DNA of 64,000 nt from Phylloscopus collybita (lineage: Eukaryota > Chordata > Aves > Passeriformes > Phylloscopidae). Shown one piece after another: positions 14,101-26,323 of the stretch; position 1 is the first letter of the stretch, and each line of letters begins with the position of its first letter. The notes beneath the pieces are model-generated. The model was given only the letters and a program-made list of their open reading frames with translations, did not search any database and had not been told where the DNA came from. A program made the position numbers and the translations under genes. The DNA lies in NCBI GenBank assembly GCA_027886175.1, contig JAJNNQ010000024.1:31599001-31663000 (forward strand). The letters run 5' to 3'.

Positions 14101-17100
14101 ACAGCTTTCACATGGCAGAAAAACACGTTTCACGTGCCTGGAGTACAACAGTTTTGGTCTTGGAAATTTTGGTCAAATGGCATTTTATCCTGACAGCAAG
14201 AAAATTAGTTTTTTTAAGAATCCCTGTGGTTTTGAGCAGCTTTTGTTCTTGCCATTTATCTTGGATTCCATTAAAATCAAACCCAGAGGTGAATCATAGA
14301 AGGTCATACAACTGATTACAATTGCTGTGAGAACTCACTCATCCAAAACCTTTGTAGCTCCAAGCCGATCCATCAGATTTGAGAACTGGAATTCCTCATC
14401 CTCATCACCAGTCATGGTCTCTTCATATCTAACTGGGCAGGCTGTTTCACCTTCTGATGGTTGTTGCACCGTGTCATTTTTCAAGGCAATCTGCTCCAAA
14501 AGAAATTGGCCTAAGAATTAGAAATTACACACATTAGCATTTTCAGAAATTATATAAGAAGCAATGTCATACTAAACATACTAAAGCTCAAATTTTATGG
14601 TAAATAAACAAAAAAAAAAAAAAATGGAGCATGCCAAGAGGATCCCTGAGTTCCATGGCTGGCTTAGTGCCCAGTTTAATGTCTAACCTTCATCAAACCT
14701 CAAAATTCACAAACATAATAAAAAAATTCATACCTCCATGCAAAAACATAAAAGGACATAAATTGCAGTAACAACCCTTCACAAATGTTGTGGTCTTCTT
14801 TCTTGATAGGTTAAAATAGATTAGGAATCTAAAATATTGGTACTGACAAAATGTATATTAAATAAAATTTAACATTGTTTTTAGTGCATGACCAAAGACA
14901 CACATTCAATTCTTATATAAATTGCATACAGAAAGCTATATTTTATTAACAGTAGTTGTATGGTGAGGATGCTGAAGTGAAATTATTACATGAAGAATCA
15001 ATACATTTGTGCTCAGTTGCCACAGACCAGATACATTCCATCAAATTCTAGATGTGCCATCTATTTTATATGAACATCCACAGGTCAAAATTTTTTTTGG
15101 TGGGGAGGGATATTGTGATTTTATGCAGAGGATTTTTGTTATATTTTAAGTTCCAGTACAGAAATTACTATAGATTCAAGGAAACAGAAATACTGGTGTG
15201 GTTTTATGTTTTTATTAACTCCATTTTGCACTTTTTCTCATAGCATGCAACAGAGCATGTTTGCAACAGAACGGAGTATGTTGCAAAGAGAGAGGTTACA
15301 GTAAATTTCAGATTTGAGACCATTTAGAAATAGAAACAGGACTCTCCCAGTGTAAGTGGTGCAGCATGAGCTTTATTCAGACACTACTCTGCCTTCTCAA
15401 GCAGCTTGTATCTACTACAACTTCTGCTTCTACCAGGAATGCCCACATCATCACCTAGCCAAATGTAGGACTACCTGGCCTGGAAAATAGCTGTCAGTGC
15501 TGTGTAGCAAGTTAAAATTTACCATGCTTTACACTGCCTGTCCTTATCTTTTAAGTGGTGTGGTCCATGTCCTCTGTGTACCTGTGTGGGTGTCTTTGGG
15601 GTACATGTTTAACCAGCTGAACCTGCAAACAGGAAAGCAGTGGCCACATCTACCTGGGCCTCTGGACTGGGCTCCAGTGCCTGAACAGGAATCCCCAGGA
15701 TCTGGAGCTGCTTGAGATGGCAGCCACTTACAACCTCCCGTAATAAAGAGTTTTGGTTATGCAGGGACTGCTTATGAAAGTAATCTTAATTTAACTTCTG
15801 AAAAGCAAGGCATAGATTATTCCATTTTTTAATGATGTCAGTTTTCAGAATAGAGCATACTCTATGGAGATGCTTGATATACCTCTACAGTGGGAGAGGT
15901 GGGACATGAGGGAATTAAGATTTCAAGTTACTGATGATTTGTAAACAAAAATGAAGTTCCTCTTTGCTGGACATGTAGATAGTAACTAAATTGAGATTTA
16001 CTGCTACTGTGCATGCATAGATGAGATTCAGTTTTCTGGAGAAAATGCTTAAACCTTAGCCAGCAGAGCTAAAATTAAGTACAAACTTGATTCTGCATAA
16101 ACAACCACAGTCTAACTAACATCGTCATCTTATCTGCAGTGTCACAGCTGGAGAGAAAACCACCCTGTGACAAACACAAAGAACATGACAGTAAGAGTGT
16201 GCTGTTGCAAAACAGGCAGTTACAAAGAACTTACCAGATCACATCTTACAGTAGTAATAATTGCCTCATCCTGTTTTGTTTTGAAATAAATTACCATCAT
16301 TTGAAGAACTAATTCATTGTAGAAATCATTCCCACCGCTCTAAAGACCGTGCTGTTAACACATTCCTAGCAATGTCTTACATTAGGATTAGAGATAATTT
16401 TAATTGTCTTTCATGTCTTACTACCTGATATCAAACAACACACAAGACTCACCCACCCCCCTGGCCCAGCCAAGGGAAACATTCAATAAATTGTACACAG
16501 ATTTACTCAACACCTTAAAACAGCTGTGATTCAGATGATTACATCGTTTTCTCATGTTATGTCATGGCTTGCTATTTTACATAAGAGAGAAAGACTCTGG
16601 AGCCCTTTGTCTATTTATTCACATAATTTGATCACTTCTTCCTCTGCTACATTTAGGGAATAGTCTGGCTCTGTGTGTGCATTATTAAGTGTACTATTAA
16701 GACAAAATTCTTCTTGATTGAGGTGGAGAGGACAGAACATGAATAAAGCTCAGGAGAGGAGATATGTTTTCCAAACTCACTGAATCCTGTGATGAACTCC
16801 TTTGGAGTCAGTGAGCCATTGCCATCAGCATCCAATGTAACGAAAACCTTTTCAAGTTCTTCCAGGCTAAGAGGTAGCTCAGGATGCAGTCTCTGCAATG
16901 ACAAAACAGGCAGCAACTTTACTGGTTACTACAGCTTGAAAGGAAGACTGGGTTCTACAAACCATCCATAGTACAGCAGGACAGGTCCTTTGCTCCCCTG
17001 AGTGAAAATCCAATTACAGAGCAAACCCAGATCAACTGAGGGACATTTGCTTTAATGACTTCTTTATCTGCCTTTGGGAATCCATTATGACGGCACAAGG

Positions 17101-20100
17101 AGAACAACCACCAGGTGCTACAAATGCACAGGGTGCAGAGGGAAGAGGAAGAACTTGAGGTGGAGTGTCAGCATCCTGGTGAAATGGCTTGATTATCTTG
17201 GTGAAATGCCTTGGTTATCAGGCTACTGGACAAACTTGGCAGCAGAATTGTACAACTAGTTCCTTCCACGTCATAAAGTCAAGCAAGAGACTCTCTAGAC
17301 AACTACATTATAGAGGATATACTGTCCTAATTCAAGCTGATTCAAAAAGTATACATAAATAATTAGGTAAATAAAACAAAACCAAGAAAGCTGTGTGGTC
17401 TAAGGACCAAAGCTGTTGCTCCCACAATGAGTTAAATGGAATTCACAACTGTCTACTTCTGAGCACACTCACACCAAAAAAAGACTTAGCTTCATAAAAC
17501 CAGCTCCACAATTATCACATACTTTTTCCTGATAATCTAAAGACAAGCATAAAAGAAAAGAATTCTGTAAAACTGATCCTAATGGTTTTACTCTAATTTT
17601 TTAACAGTGTAGGCAGATTCTCAGAAACAGGAGGAAACTGGAGTGGCAAACAACCCCAATAACCAGCATTTCCACTGGGAGACAGCACTAGGAGAATTAA
17701 AACCTTTCCTCAGCTTGAGAAGTAACATAAATGCACACTGGTTCAGTCCTCTCCCCCTGAACTCCTGGTATATATACAATGTATTTAAAACTGCAGCTAA
17801 TAGCTTGATAAAGTTCATTAGATTAAAAGTGCTGATCTGTTCCACTGTGGGGGAGGGATTTAGGGCCAAAAAAATGTTTCTCCTGCAATCCAAAACAGCA
17901 GAAACCACTACTCAATATGTTAGGGCATATAGGCAAGGTAAGAATTGGCTGAGTGCATTAACCAGGAGTTCCCTGCTTACCTCAAAGGGTTTAGGGTAGG
18001 CTTTATGAACTGTATGGATTAAATGGAAGAGTGGTTAAAGGAATTCCAATATAGCCCTGGGAAGTGAAAGCAGCAGAGCTCCTAAAGCACAGAGCTATCT
18101 GAAATAGTCACGAAAGGATTTCTGAGAAGGGTTAGCTGTGTATTGCTGCCTGCTTCCAAAAAAAAATAACTTAGGAAAACTTGATGTATACTCAGTTTAA
18201 ATAACTTATTTCATCAGTGATACACCTGTCTTCAGTTTCTTACTTAAACACACCCATCTTCCCTAAGTTTGGATTTCAGTCTCTAAGATCTAAAAGGAAA
18301 CCTTTTAAAATCAGCTTCTCCTGTAAAATTCTTACAGCTGACACCACACTGATGAGGGAGAAGGTGCTTCAAATAAATTATTCTTTTTATGTTCAGAAAA
18401 ATAGAAACTGGACTCTTACCACCAGATCTTTGGGACCTGCTGAAGGAGCATCCATTTGACCACACCAAAAACACAGACCCAACTGCTCTTCCAGTGCAAT
18501 GACCTTGGGTCTTGCTGCAAACCTGACTAACAAATATGGGCTTCTCCAACCTCAGCTGCAGTGTCCTAATGCAGTGTCAAAATTCTGGTGAGAATGACAG
18601 TAAACACACAGTAGAAAACACCACAATTACTTGTGTTTTCTTGGGGGGAAAAAAAAAGGCCAGGGAGGAAATGAAAATAGGAGATTCTAAGGAATGTATC
18701 AACATTTTGCTCCATTCCCTCTGGATAATTTACAGACTTTCATGAACTGGGACACACTTACTAAAACTAAGTCAATGTTTTCCCAGCCTCTTAGGGTTTC
18801 TTCTTAATAAAAAAATCAAGGTATTTTGTGGCTAAGAAAGCAAAATGTTATTGGTCTCATAGTCATAATTTTGTTTATTTACTCATTTCAAGCTTACTGT
18901 AAAAATACATAGGCCCTTTCAATACGAGGCTCCTAAAATTTTTAAAAGAAAAGAAAACAAAATAAAACATATTCAGATATACCACTGGAGCTTCAAAAGA
19001 AGCTATCTGCACTGCCACCAAATGTGCTCTGTGGTTGCATTATAGCTGTGCTTAATTCTCTCAAAATACTAAGCTTTTACTCAGCTAAATAAAAGGACAG
19101 AGGTCAAATAGCTAAGAGCAAGATCTGAACCCAATCCTTCCGTGCACATTAGAACAAAACATTTTACAGCACTAGTTCTCATTATTCATTATGACCTCAA
19201 GGACCAACAGATGAAACTGTGGTTTCAAGTCTAAGGTAGAATTTCCTTTGTTGCCATTTCAGAAAACCTCTTGTTGGTCTGAAAGTTGGGTACATTTGGT
19301 ATTTAGAAATGGAACGAAAAATTTTTAAAAAAGCCCAGCAATTAACATCTTCTCACAATAAACAACATCATATAATCAAGGAGGAGTAAATCTTTAGTGT
19401 AGTTACTGTTATAGACACAAGGGAAAACACTGCAAGATTTGTTCCATCAAGATTAATTGAATTTCAGATCCTCAGCGCTCTCTGCTGAAATCAGGCCTTG
19501 TATCCTGTGACTAAAGATTAAAAAGCTTAACATTAGCATCCTACATTGGAAGCAAAGCTTCAGGAATGATAAGCACTAAAAACCTACCAAACAGCGCAAT
19601 GCAAGAGTGATCAACACTTAGTACCTTTTAAGGAAAAAAACTGATTTATTTTATTGATTTATGTTTTTCTTATAGGGAGCAATCATGAAAAATGCAGGAA
19701 ATAAAATCAAGTATCAAGAAATACCACCTCAAATGTCCCGAGCACCTTCATTTCTCTATTAAAGAACTTCCATACACTTACTTACAAAGATGAAGTTTTC
19801 AGATGTAGTAAACACTCATGATGAAATAGAAGAATGAAATAGAACTTTGCTATTTGCAACCCTGTTTCTACTGCATCTTTTGAAACATCTGTTTTAGAAC
19901 CTGAAGTATAAATTTAGCAGTACTCTAAGCATAAACCTAGAATCAAACCGAAACAAATAATTTTACATTCCTTGCAAAAACAGGTAGTAAAACTTTTTGT
20001 AGACGTACACGTGCATATAATTATTGGGATTTTCCATTAGGTAAAAATATATGCCATTCAGTTCATAGAAAGACTGTAAAACTGTAAACCATTAAACTGT

Positions 20101-21383
20101 CTGTGGCTTTAAATTCACCAAAAACTACCACTGGCAACATATTTGGTTTTTTGTATTCAGTTACTTCAGTGAGATAAAATAGATTGGCAAAGCCTACAGC
20201 AGAGCAAGCATCCGCATTCCTCTCTTTTTTCAACTTTGCAAAATTAACAGAGGTCTTCAGAAAACTCAGCAACACACAACTGCAAAGAAAGCTCTTGGGA
20301 GCTAGCAAACTGAGCAGTTTACTGAGGAGGTTTTTGCTTTTCCAAAATAGGTAGTTAAAGTTGTTTCTACTGTGTTTTCGTACATACAGACATCTTTGTT
20401 TCTGAGGACAGGGAAAGTTTCTAAATTGTCTATTAGATGCTTTCTTTAGTAGTAGATCATGATGAATTTGTTTTGCTCCTGCTCCAGAATTCTGTTTCAT
20501 CCATAAGTACCGAAGTAGAAATGGATGAACACAAATGATGCTTTTGCAGGTCAAGCATGAGTACATTTCTGTTTTCTGCCACATACTGGTTCAAATTGTC
20601 TTATCACCTCTGCAATGTGCCACAACCACATTTTCAAAAGCTTTTGTTATATATAGTTACTTTTTCTCATCAGCATATTCAGCAAATCTGATTTTGGGCC
20701 CTCAAACAAATTAAGCACAATTTCCTAAGACTGCTGCCAGCACTGAATAATGCTAAAAATACTGTTCCTCTAAACTTCCTACATATATATGTGATCCAGC
20801 TGAGAGTTCACCATGGTCTGACAGTGAAGCCACAGTGAAAGACTTTATTTACACAATTTTGCTAAAATAAAAAATAAAATTGGTGGACTGAATGCACTCC
20901 TGACACTGTGGCAAATCGCAAAATAATTAATTTAACGGTGTTTCAGTGTTCTCAATAAGAATAGAATTGAATTCCTGGGGCATCTTTTTAAACTTAATTT
21001 ACTTTGATTTTCCACTTTTTTGTTGCTTTGTCTGTGAGAAAAAAAAATGCAAGCATTATGTAAGACTTTAAAGATACTATTTTAAATCCCACATAACTCT
21101 TTAAAGTTACGAGGAGGGTGTTAACATTTTTAACTCTAAATTAATCAGTCCCAACTCATTAAGGGCTTTAGGAGCTTCTCTCATTGTGTGTTTCACATAA
21201 CCAATTTTGTTTTACCTGCATGTCTTGACGAGTGACGAAGCCTTTGCCTTCCAGATCACAGATCTGAAAGAACTCTCGTGCTTTTCCCAACACAGTTAGT
21301 TCTGGATCTTGCTCTCCAGTCCTGCTCCTCTCTGCATCTCCTGGTTGCACAGGACTGGCAGAGTCTCCTTTTATTCTGTCCAT
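4276..21383 (-). CDS. CRACR2A: CRACR2A (EFCAB4B), N-terminal half, six coding exons; gene continues past left edge
   Basis: CRACR2A is a cytosolic EF-hand protein that binds ORAI1 and STIM1 and supports store-operated calcium entry. Its long isoform is a large Rab-like GTPase in T cells (family knowledge). Six minus-strand exons join in frame to 262 codons with phases 0-1-2-2-0-0: 21383-21216, 16892-16781, 14510-14339, 12802-12656, 7041-6951, 4371-4276. Domains in order: a variable N-terminus; an imperfect EF-hand loop at residues 43-54; a canonical EF-hand loop at 77-88 (D77, D79, N81, E88); an acidic linker; then a charged coiled coil containing DVKQLWLQL and [17 protein letters not shown]. 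The match to remembered human CRACR2A is close throughout. The remaining coiled coil and any GTPase domain lie beyond position 1, so short and long isoforms cannot be told apart. PARP11 downstream on the same strand matches human 12p13 synteny. Confidence 0.95.
4372..6950 (-). other. CRACR2A: CRACR2A intron
   Basis: Intron between the DTERF exon and the preceding exon. It contains a long T tract (about 5867-5905, interrupted) that creates lysine-rich reverse frames. No other gene, RNA or repeat was recognised. Confidence 0.7.
6951..7041 (-). CDS. CRACR2A: CRACR2A coiled-coil exon 2
   Basis: 91 bp between acceptor tatctcttattag/GAAAATT and donor TTGAAA/gtgagt. It encodes [19 protein letters not shown] and EKEQFLLK, nearly identical to human. 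It ends in phase 0, joining the DTERF exon. Confidence 0.95.
7042..12655 (-). other. CRACR2A: CRACR2A intron with long homopolymers
   Basis: Intron of 5.6 kb. It holds an A run at about 7624-7645, a pure 55-base T run at 8074-8128, a T/G-rich tract at about 10510-10567 and an A/C-rich tract at about 11570-11640. The open frames at 10122-11090 and 11402-11758 are low-complexity or chance. No exon is needed here, since the flanking exons join in phase. Confidence 0.7.
8074..8128. repeat. Poly(T) tract, 55 bases
   Basis: Uninterrupted T run. It could be the tail of a minus-strand retroposed sequence lying to its right, but I saw no recognisable element and no AATAAA next to it, so I call it a simple repeat. 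Confidence 0.9.
12656..12802 (-). CDS. CRACR2A: CRACR2A coiled-coil exon 1
   Basis: 147 bp between acceptor tttctttcag/TGAGAC and donor CTAAAAAA/gttagt. It encodes [19 protein letters not shown] and [18 protein letters not shown] equivalents; human reads [19 protein letters not shown]. The start of the long coiled coil that mediates oligomerisation lies here. The gttagt donor is weaker than consensus but joins the next exon in frame (AA+G = Lys). Confidence 0.93.
12803..14338 (-). other. CRACR2A: CRACR2A intron
   Basis: 1.5 kb intron. A 128-codon reverse frame at 13857-13471 has no recognisable domain and no role in the in-phase exon chain. Nothing else recognised. Confidence 0.65.
14339..14510 (-). 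CDS. CRACR2A: CRACR2A linker exon
   Basis: 172 bp between acceptor ttctaattcttag/GCCAATT and donor GGATGA/gtgagtt. The split codons complete Ser94 at the start and Asp at the end. The encoded segment begins [12 protein letters not shown], continues through an acidic stretch ([10 protein letters not shown]) and ends [12 protein letters not shown]. Human has the similar LMDRLGAQKVLED at the same place. The middle is poorly conserved, as expected for a linker between the EF-hands and the coiled coil. Confidence 0.9.
14511..16780 (-). other. CRACR2A: CRACR2A intron
   Basis: 2.3 kb intron with no repeat or RNA gene that I could identify. An A run is present near 14611-14624. Confidence 0.65.
16781..16892 (-). 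CDS. CRACR2A: CRACR2A exon with canonical EF-hand
   Basis: Bounded by acceptor tttgtcattgcag/AGACTG and donor GGATTCA/gtgagt. It is 112 bp, entering in phase 0 and leaving after one base. It encodes [17 protein letters not shown] followed by the calcium loop [12 protein letters not shown] (residues 77-88) with all standard ligand positions, then FITGF. This matches human [20 protein letters not shown] almost residue for residue. It is the calcium-binding hand expected to control the ORAI1/STIM1 interaction. Confidence 0.95.
16893..21215 (-). other. CRACR2A: CRACR2A intron with a 173-codon open frame
   Basis: 4.3 kb intron between the two EF-hand exons. A minus-strand ATG frame at 20584-20063 is the only long frame; it matches no family I know. 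No repeats were recognised. Confidence 0.65.
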
Positions 21384-21454
21384 GGTTACAATCTCAGCTC
21401 AGGAATATCCTGGGATGCTTCTATCCCATTTACGCATAAATTCTGGTCTGAAAC
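21216..21454 (-). CDS. CRACR2A: CRACR2A first coding exon (5' UTR plus residues 1-56)
   Basis: The ATG is at 21383-21381 and opens [12 protein letters not shown]. The coding part (21383-21216) ends at a good donor, GACATGCAG/gtaaaac, in phase 0. The upstream part is 5' UTR. A pyrimidine-rich acceptor places the exon start at 21454 (after gcacag) or 21447 (after tttcag). Residues 34-56 form the first EF-hand, with [17 protein letters not shown] matching the human segment AQEFFQTCDAEGKGF. The first 30 residues are family-variable. The ATG is chosen because it gives a human-like N-terminal length and lies just inside an exon with a clear acceptor. Confidence 0.9.
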
Positions 21455-23328
21455 CTGTGCATGGAAAAAAGCAAGGAAAAAAGCAAATCAGACCCTCTTA
21501 ATGATGCTTTCCACAATCTCTTAGCAACCATCTCTTCCATTAGGCACCAAGGCTTAGAAGAAGTAAAAGCTTTTTGAAAATGCCTACCCTTGATGGGCTG
21601 CACTAAAGACATTGCAAATGGGATGATCAGCAAGGAAGGGGAGTCTGAGGGAAGGAGAAGACAAAACTAGCTCTGAAAGGGAATCACAAAGCAAAATCAG
21701 TCAATTTGACAAGAAATACAGACAATCAATCAACATGAACAAGAAAACACAACAAATACAGGTAAAGGCAAGGGTAATTTAAAGTCACGACAACTTGACT
21801 TCATGTATTCATCTGGAATGTGTAGTTCTTATCTAAGCAGGTCTACCTAAAGCAGACACAAATTTGTCTGATCATTTTTAACAGAACAAAGAATTTTGTA
21901 AGGCATTTGACTAATACAAGAGAATATAGCCTGATTCTGATCCAGTGTGACTGGCACAACCTGGAACAACTCCACAGAGGCCAGTGAAAATTGATGAAAT
22001 ATGGAACTTAGGTGTCGTCAGAGCAAAGACCTCAGCACTGCATGGATGTGAAGGTAGAACATGAGGAAGTAAGACCTTAGGCTTTTCTATGCAGCTTCTT
22101 ATGGTGAAAAGGCTCTGATCACATAGACAGAGCAACTAGCCTGTTTTACTCTATGCTTAAGTTCAAACCTGGCACTTTTGGAAACCAGCCTTTTTTAAGA
22201 ACTTCACAGAATTCACACAGCTTCCCATGACAGAGTGATTTCTCTGATAGACATGGGCCAGGCAGTTGGACTTCCCACATTGCATGGAAGTATAAATTTA
22301 CAGCAAACAGGCCATTGACTTCAAATCAAGCTAAGATTTTGGTGAGCAAATCACCCAGCCCCTCTGAAACCATGTGAAAAAAATCTACAAACATAGGTAG
22401 TTTTCCTCTCCCTCCCTCCCTCCGTCCTCTCTTTTATCACTCCAATCATCCCAGGACTGTTGCTCAAATACTTTCCAGAATAACAAATAACTTTGGCTAC
22501 ATGGCCAAAGAACCAGTCAGAATCTTCTTAAGCAGCGTTACAATCAGGAGAAGAAAAAACACTCTGACAGAAGCCAAGGGATGTCTAAACCCAGGATCAT
22601 GTCAGCTTAGGAAACTCCTCTCTCAGAATGGGCCTTGCTTGAATTTTAATGCACAGCTGTCAGGGGTGCCTTATAAACCCCAAGACCTCTCTGCTGAGGC
22701 ATGCCACACTCCACACCCTGAGAGGCACCAAAGCCTGCCAGAGCACCTGTGCCAGCAGCCCTGGATAATTACTAAGGGTAGAAAATGCTGTCAGGGAATT
22801 CTGGTCACACATAGCAAGGGGCTTTTGCCTATTACAACTGCCTGAACAGCTAATTACTTTCTCTTTAAGGAAAATTTCCAGCTCAGAAAGTCTGACCAAC
22901 ATGCAGTAGCTGGGACGATACACAAAGGAAAAAAAAGATCACTCCATAATTGCCCTGTTTCTTAATCCCTTCCACGACGTTTCTAACAACAGTCTTATAA
23001 ACAGTATATGAGCCAGGTGAATCTTGGCTTTCACTGTATATAGCCACCCACAAGTGGATCAGATGGAAAGCCACAGTCAAACTACACTGGTGTAATAGTC
23101 TGGATAAAATTCTCCTTCCACGCTGCCCTTACACACCTGAACTTCCAATACAGCTCACTCCTGGCTGACACCAGCATATGAGGCAGCAAACCAGGCCATC
23201 AGTTTCAACTTAGCAATGACACTAACTTAAAAACAGGTTTAAAAACACCAAAAGTCAATGGGACAAGCACAGCTTAAAGACCGTCTTGACAAGATCTGAC
23301 CCAGACCTAAAATGTATTAGCTTATTTT

Positions 23329-23428
23329 GTTTGGGTGTGGGGGGTTTTTTTGTTTGGTTTGGTTTGGATTTTTTTGGATTTTTTGGCGGGGGGATTGGTT
23401 GTTGTTGGTTGTTTTGTTGGGTTTTTTT
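23329..23428. repeat. G/T-rich low-complexity tract
   Basis: About 100 bases almost lacking A and C, made of GGTTT, TTTTGG and GTTGTT words. It generates spurious hydrophobic frames on the plus strand and lysine/proline-rich frames on the minus strand. Confidence 0.8.
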
Positions 23429-24968
23429 CAACAATTTCTCAGAAAGCCACAACTTCAGGAGCAGGCCAAGCTAGTCAAGATAAGTGCTGCTAGTGCCTGC
23501 CTCTGCACAGTCCATTAGACTTCCTTAGGAAAAAAGAAAAACTTTGCAAGGAATAGATAACCCATTGCAAGTGAAAGAACAGAAATACAAAGACAGATTA
23601 AAAATGGTGGAACAAAAAGGCACTATATACTCTTGGATAAAGTTGTTTGCAGTTAGCAAACAGTACAATTCAGCAAACATCACCATGCTTTCTAAATACT
23701 TCCATACCACAAAACAAAATGGCATGCATCATGAGAGCCTCACCTTTTTATAAGTTGCCCCACCTTTTATAGACATCATAAAAACTTGCTGCACAGCAAG
23801 TGTCTTCAATACAGCAGAAAATTAAATTAGAACACCTGCAAAAATTCTTAATCCTTATGGCAGCTTCTAAAGCTGATAGAGTTCATCGTAATTCCTACAG
23901 TGTCCTGATGCTTTGCAAATGCTGGTAATAACATGAAAGATTAAAACTGCAATTTGTACCACATTCCTGAATCAGCATTCAGTAATCACCTCAAGGCCAG
24001 TTTCAAATAACATAGGTGGTTCCATTCACTCATCTGTCTCCTTTAGAAAATGAATGGCTTACAAAATCAATCCTATTAAGACCTTTGATTTCCATTCTTT
24101 TAGCTACTAACTCACTTCTCTATGCAAAATAGGTCATATCATGACCTGATGCAAACAAGCAGAGCTCGAAATACGAAACAAGGATGTGTGATTTAGGAGG
24201 TTTCTGTCCATTAATCATGAGGCGAAGTTTGGACAGATCTGCAAAAGGCAGGTCACTGTTAATATTCCAAAAGGCATTTTCATCATTTCCAGTCAGGTCT
24301 ATTGCAAATCACCAAACTCTAGAAGTACAGAGTAATGTTGAGCCACAGATTTCACAAGTTATGATGTGTGACAACCTCATTCTCTCAAACTGCGATAGTT
24401 AAACCCCAGAGAGCTGTTTTACCTGCCCTCATATCTCTTCAGATTTTAGGTTTCAGTGAAGTATTTGTCTTAGCATGTGTCTACAGGTACAAATTTTCTG
24501 AAGCACACTTCAAAACATATCATCAGCTGAAAAATATAAGCCTCCTTAATACCAAGGTCACCTTGGATTTATCCAAAACACTGTTATGAGAGAACATTTA
24601 CGTCTTACACTACAAAATAAAAAATGGATTACACACTTTTTCTACAAGAAATATTTATTTCCTACAACCAAATTATCTTTGTTAAAATAACCCACAGCTG
24701 CACTGTAGCATGCCTGACGCATGAACAGGGACCTCTTCAGAAATAACTCAGCGTCAGAGTTGGTTATCCTTCAGCATTGTGCTGAAAATCTCCTAAAGCT
24801 AAAATGTATCACCACAAGGAAGTCATTCTGCTCCCCATTGCTCTGCCCTGCTTTTGAACAAGTATTCATTCAGCTAGACAGAGACCTCTCTTGTAGAATC
24901 TTTCAATTTCAACTGGAAAGTTACAGTTTATTTAATTTAATTAAGGCCAGGTGGTCCATCAAGGAAGA

Positions 24969-24970
<2 letters not shown>

Positions 24971-25021
<51 letters not shown>
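24971..25021. repeat. Poly(A) tract, 51 bases
   Basis: Uninterrupted A run directly after gaagaat, so the junction reads AATAAA. A retroposed tail on the plus strand is possible. The sequence to its left shows no recognised parent gene and I saw no target-site duplication. Confidence 0.9.
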
Positions 25022-25026
<5 letters not shown>

Positions 25027-26248
25027 ACCTAAAGAGAATGACAGAGGAATGGGACTGCTAAGACCAAAGAGAGCACGATAACCAAGCTGAAGTACATAAA
25101 CATTTTCTAGGTACAGGATTGGAGAAAAATGCTCCCTGTGCACATAATAGAATCCACAAGAAGCAAACATGTCAGATAAGCTAGACATGAAAACCCATCC
25201 AAGGATAAGGAAGGTGGAGCACTGAAACCCTGGCTGCAAGGGCAGTGCAGTTCAACCATTGTGGAAGAACAGACCAAACACAAATCTGCAGATAATGGCA
25301 GAGGAAATCACTCCTGAGAAAGACTGCTAGATCAGTGAACTTCAGTGTTACTTCTAGCCATTTAAAAAACATTTAGCCATTAATCTAGCCATTAAAAAAC
25401 ATGACCATCCAATGTAAAAATTCAGGTCCCACACTTAAAACAGCCAGCAGAGACACAAATTTGTGTGCTCAAGAAAATACCTGTTTTTTCTCAACTATGA
25501 CTAAGTTAACCTTTAAACTCTCATGGAAGCATTATAAAGCTTGGCCTAACCACATGGACATCTAGACAGAACTGGAGGGGGGACATTCATTCCTCCAGCT
25601 TTGGCTTTTCAAGGGAAAACATGCAAGTCAGAAAATCTTGTGATGAAATGTATCATCAAAGCCTCTTCCACAGAGCCTGGATTCACTTCTCTCATGATGT
25701 CCATGATCTCTCATGACTCTTCATCTTAGGAGAAGGCACACCATGGAGTGGGTGTGGGGAGTTTAACTCCAGAGAGACCTGAGGCAAGCTGGAGTTCCTA
25801 TGAGGGACTTCAAGAAGATAGTCTGAAAGAAATGTGTCATGAAAATCATTTTGGGGGAGTAGCAAAGGCAGAGACAACAGAAGAATCCTACATCCACTAA
25901 CCTGTAAAAGGGAAAACTAAGTCATGGAGAAATTCCTTCCATGTAAATAGATTTGTGTGGGAGAACCAAATTCTGTTTAGAATCATCTTAACAGACTGTT
26001 TAGATTCAGTCTTAACAAAAATTCTCCAGCCAGGCCTGATTAGCTTTTAAAGATGAAAAGAACCATTAGGATCACCTGCTTTGCTATCTGTCATTTGTAC
26101 CACAACAAGGGTTTAAGTTTCCATTTCAAGGTAAAGGAGCTCAGCAGAAGTCAAGGAGGAAAAAGACCTGAGAGAAGATATTGTGTGTTATACATACATG
26201 AAAGTCATGTAAATGAAATTTCTCCTTTTCAGAAGATTACTGGTTAAG

Positions 26249-26323
26249 GAAAAAAACAAAAACAAAACAAACAAACAACCCCCCCCCCCCAAAAAAAAAA
26301 ACCAAAAACCAAAAAACCCCCAA
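26249..26323. repeat. A/C-rich simple tract
   Basis: A run of AAAACAAAAC words followed by twelve C, then A runs broken by CC. Low-complexity DNA in CRACR2A intron 1. Confidence 0.8.
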
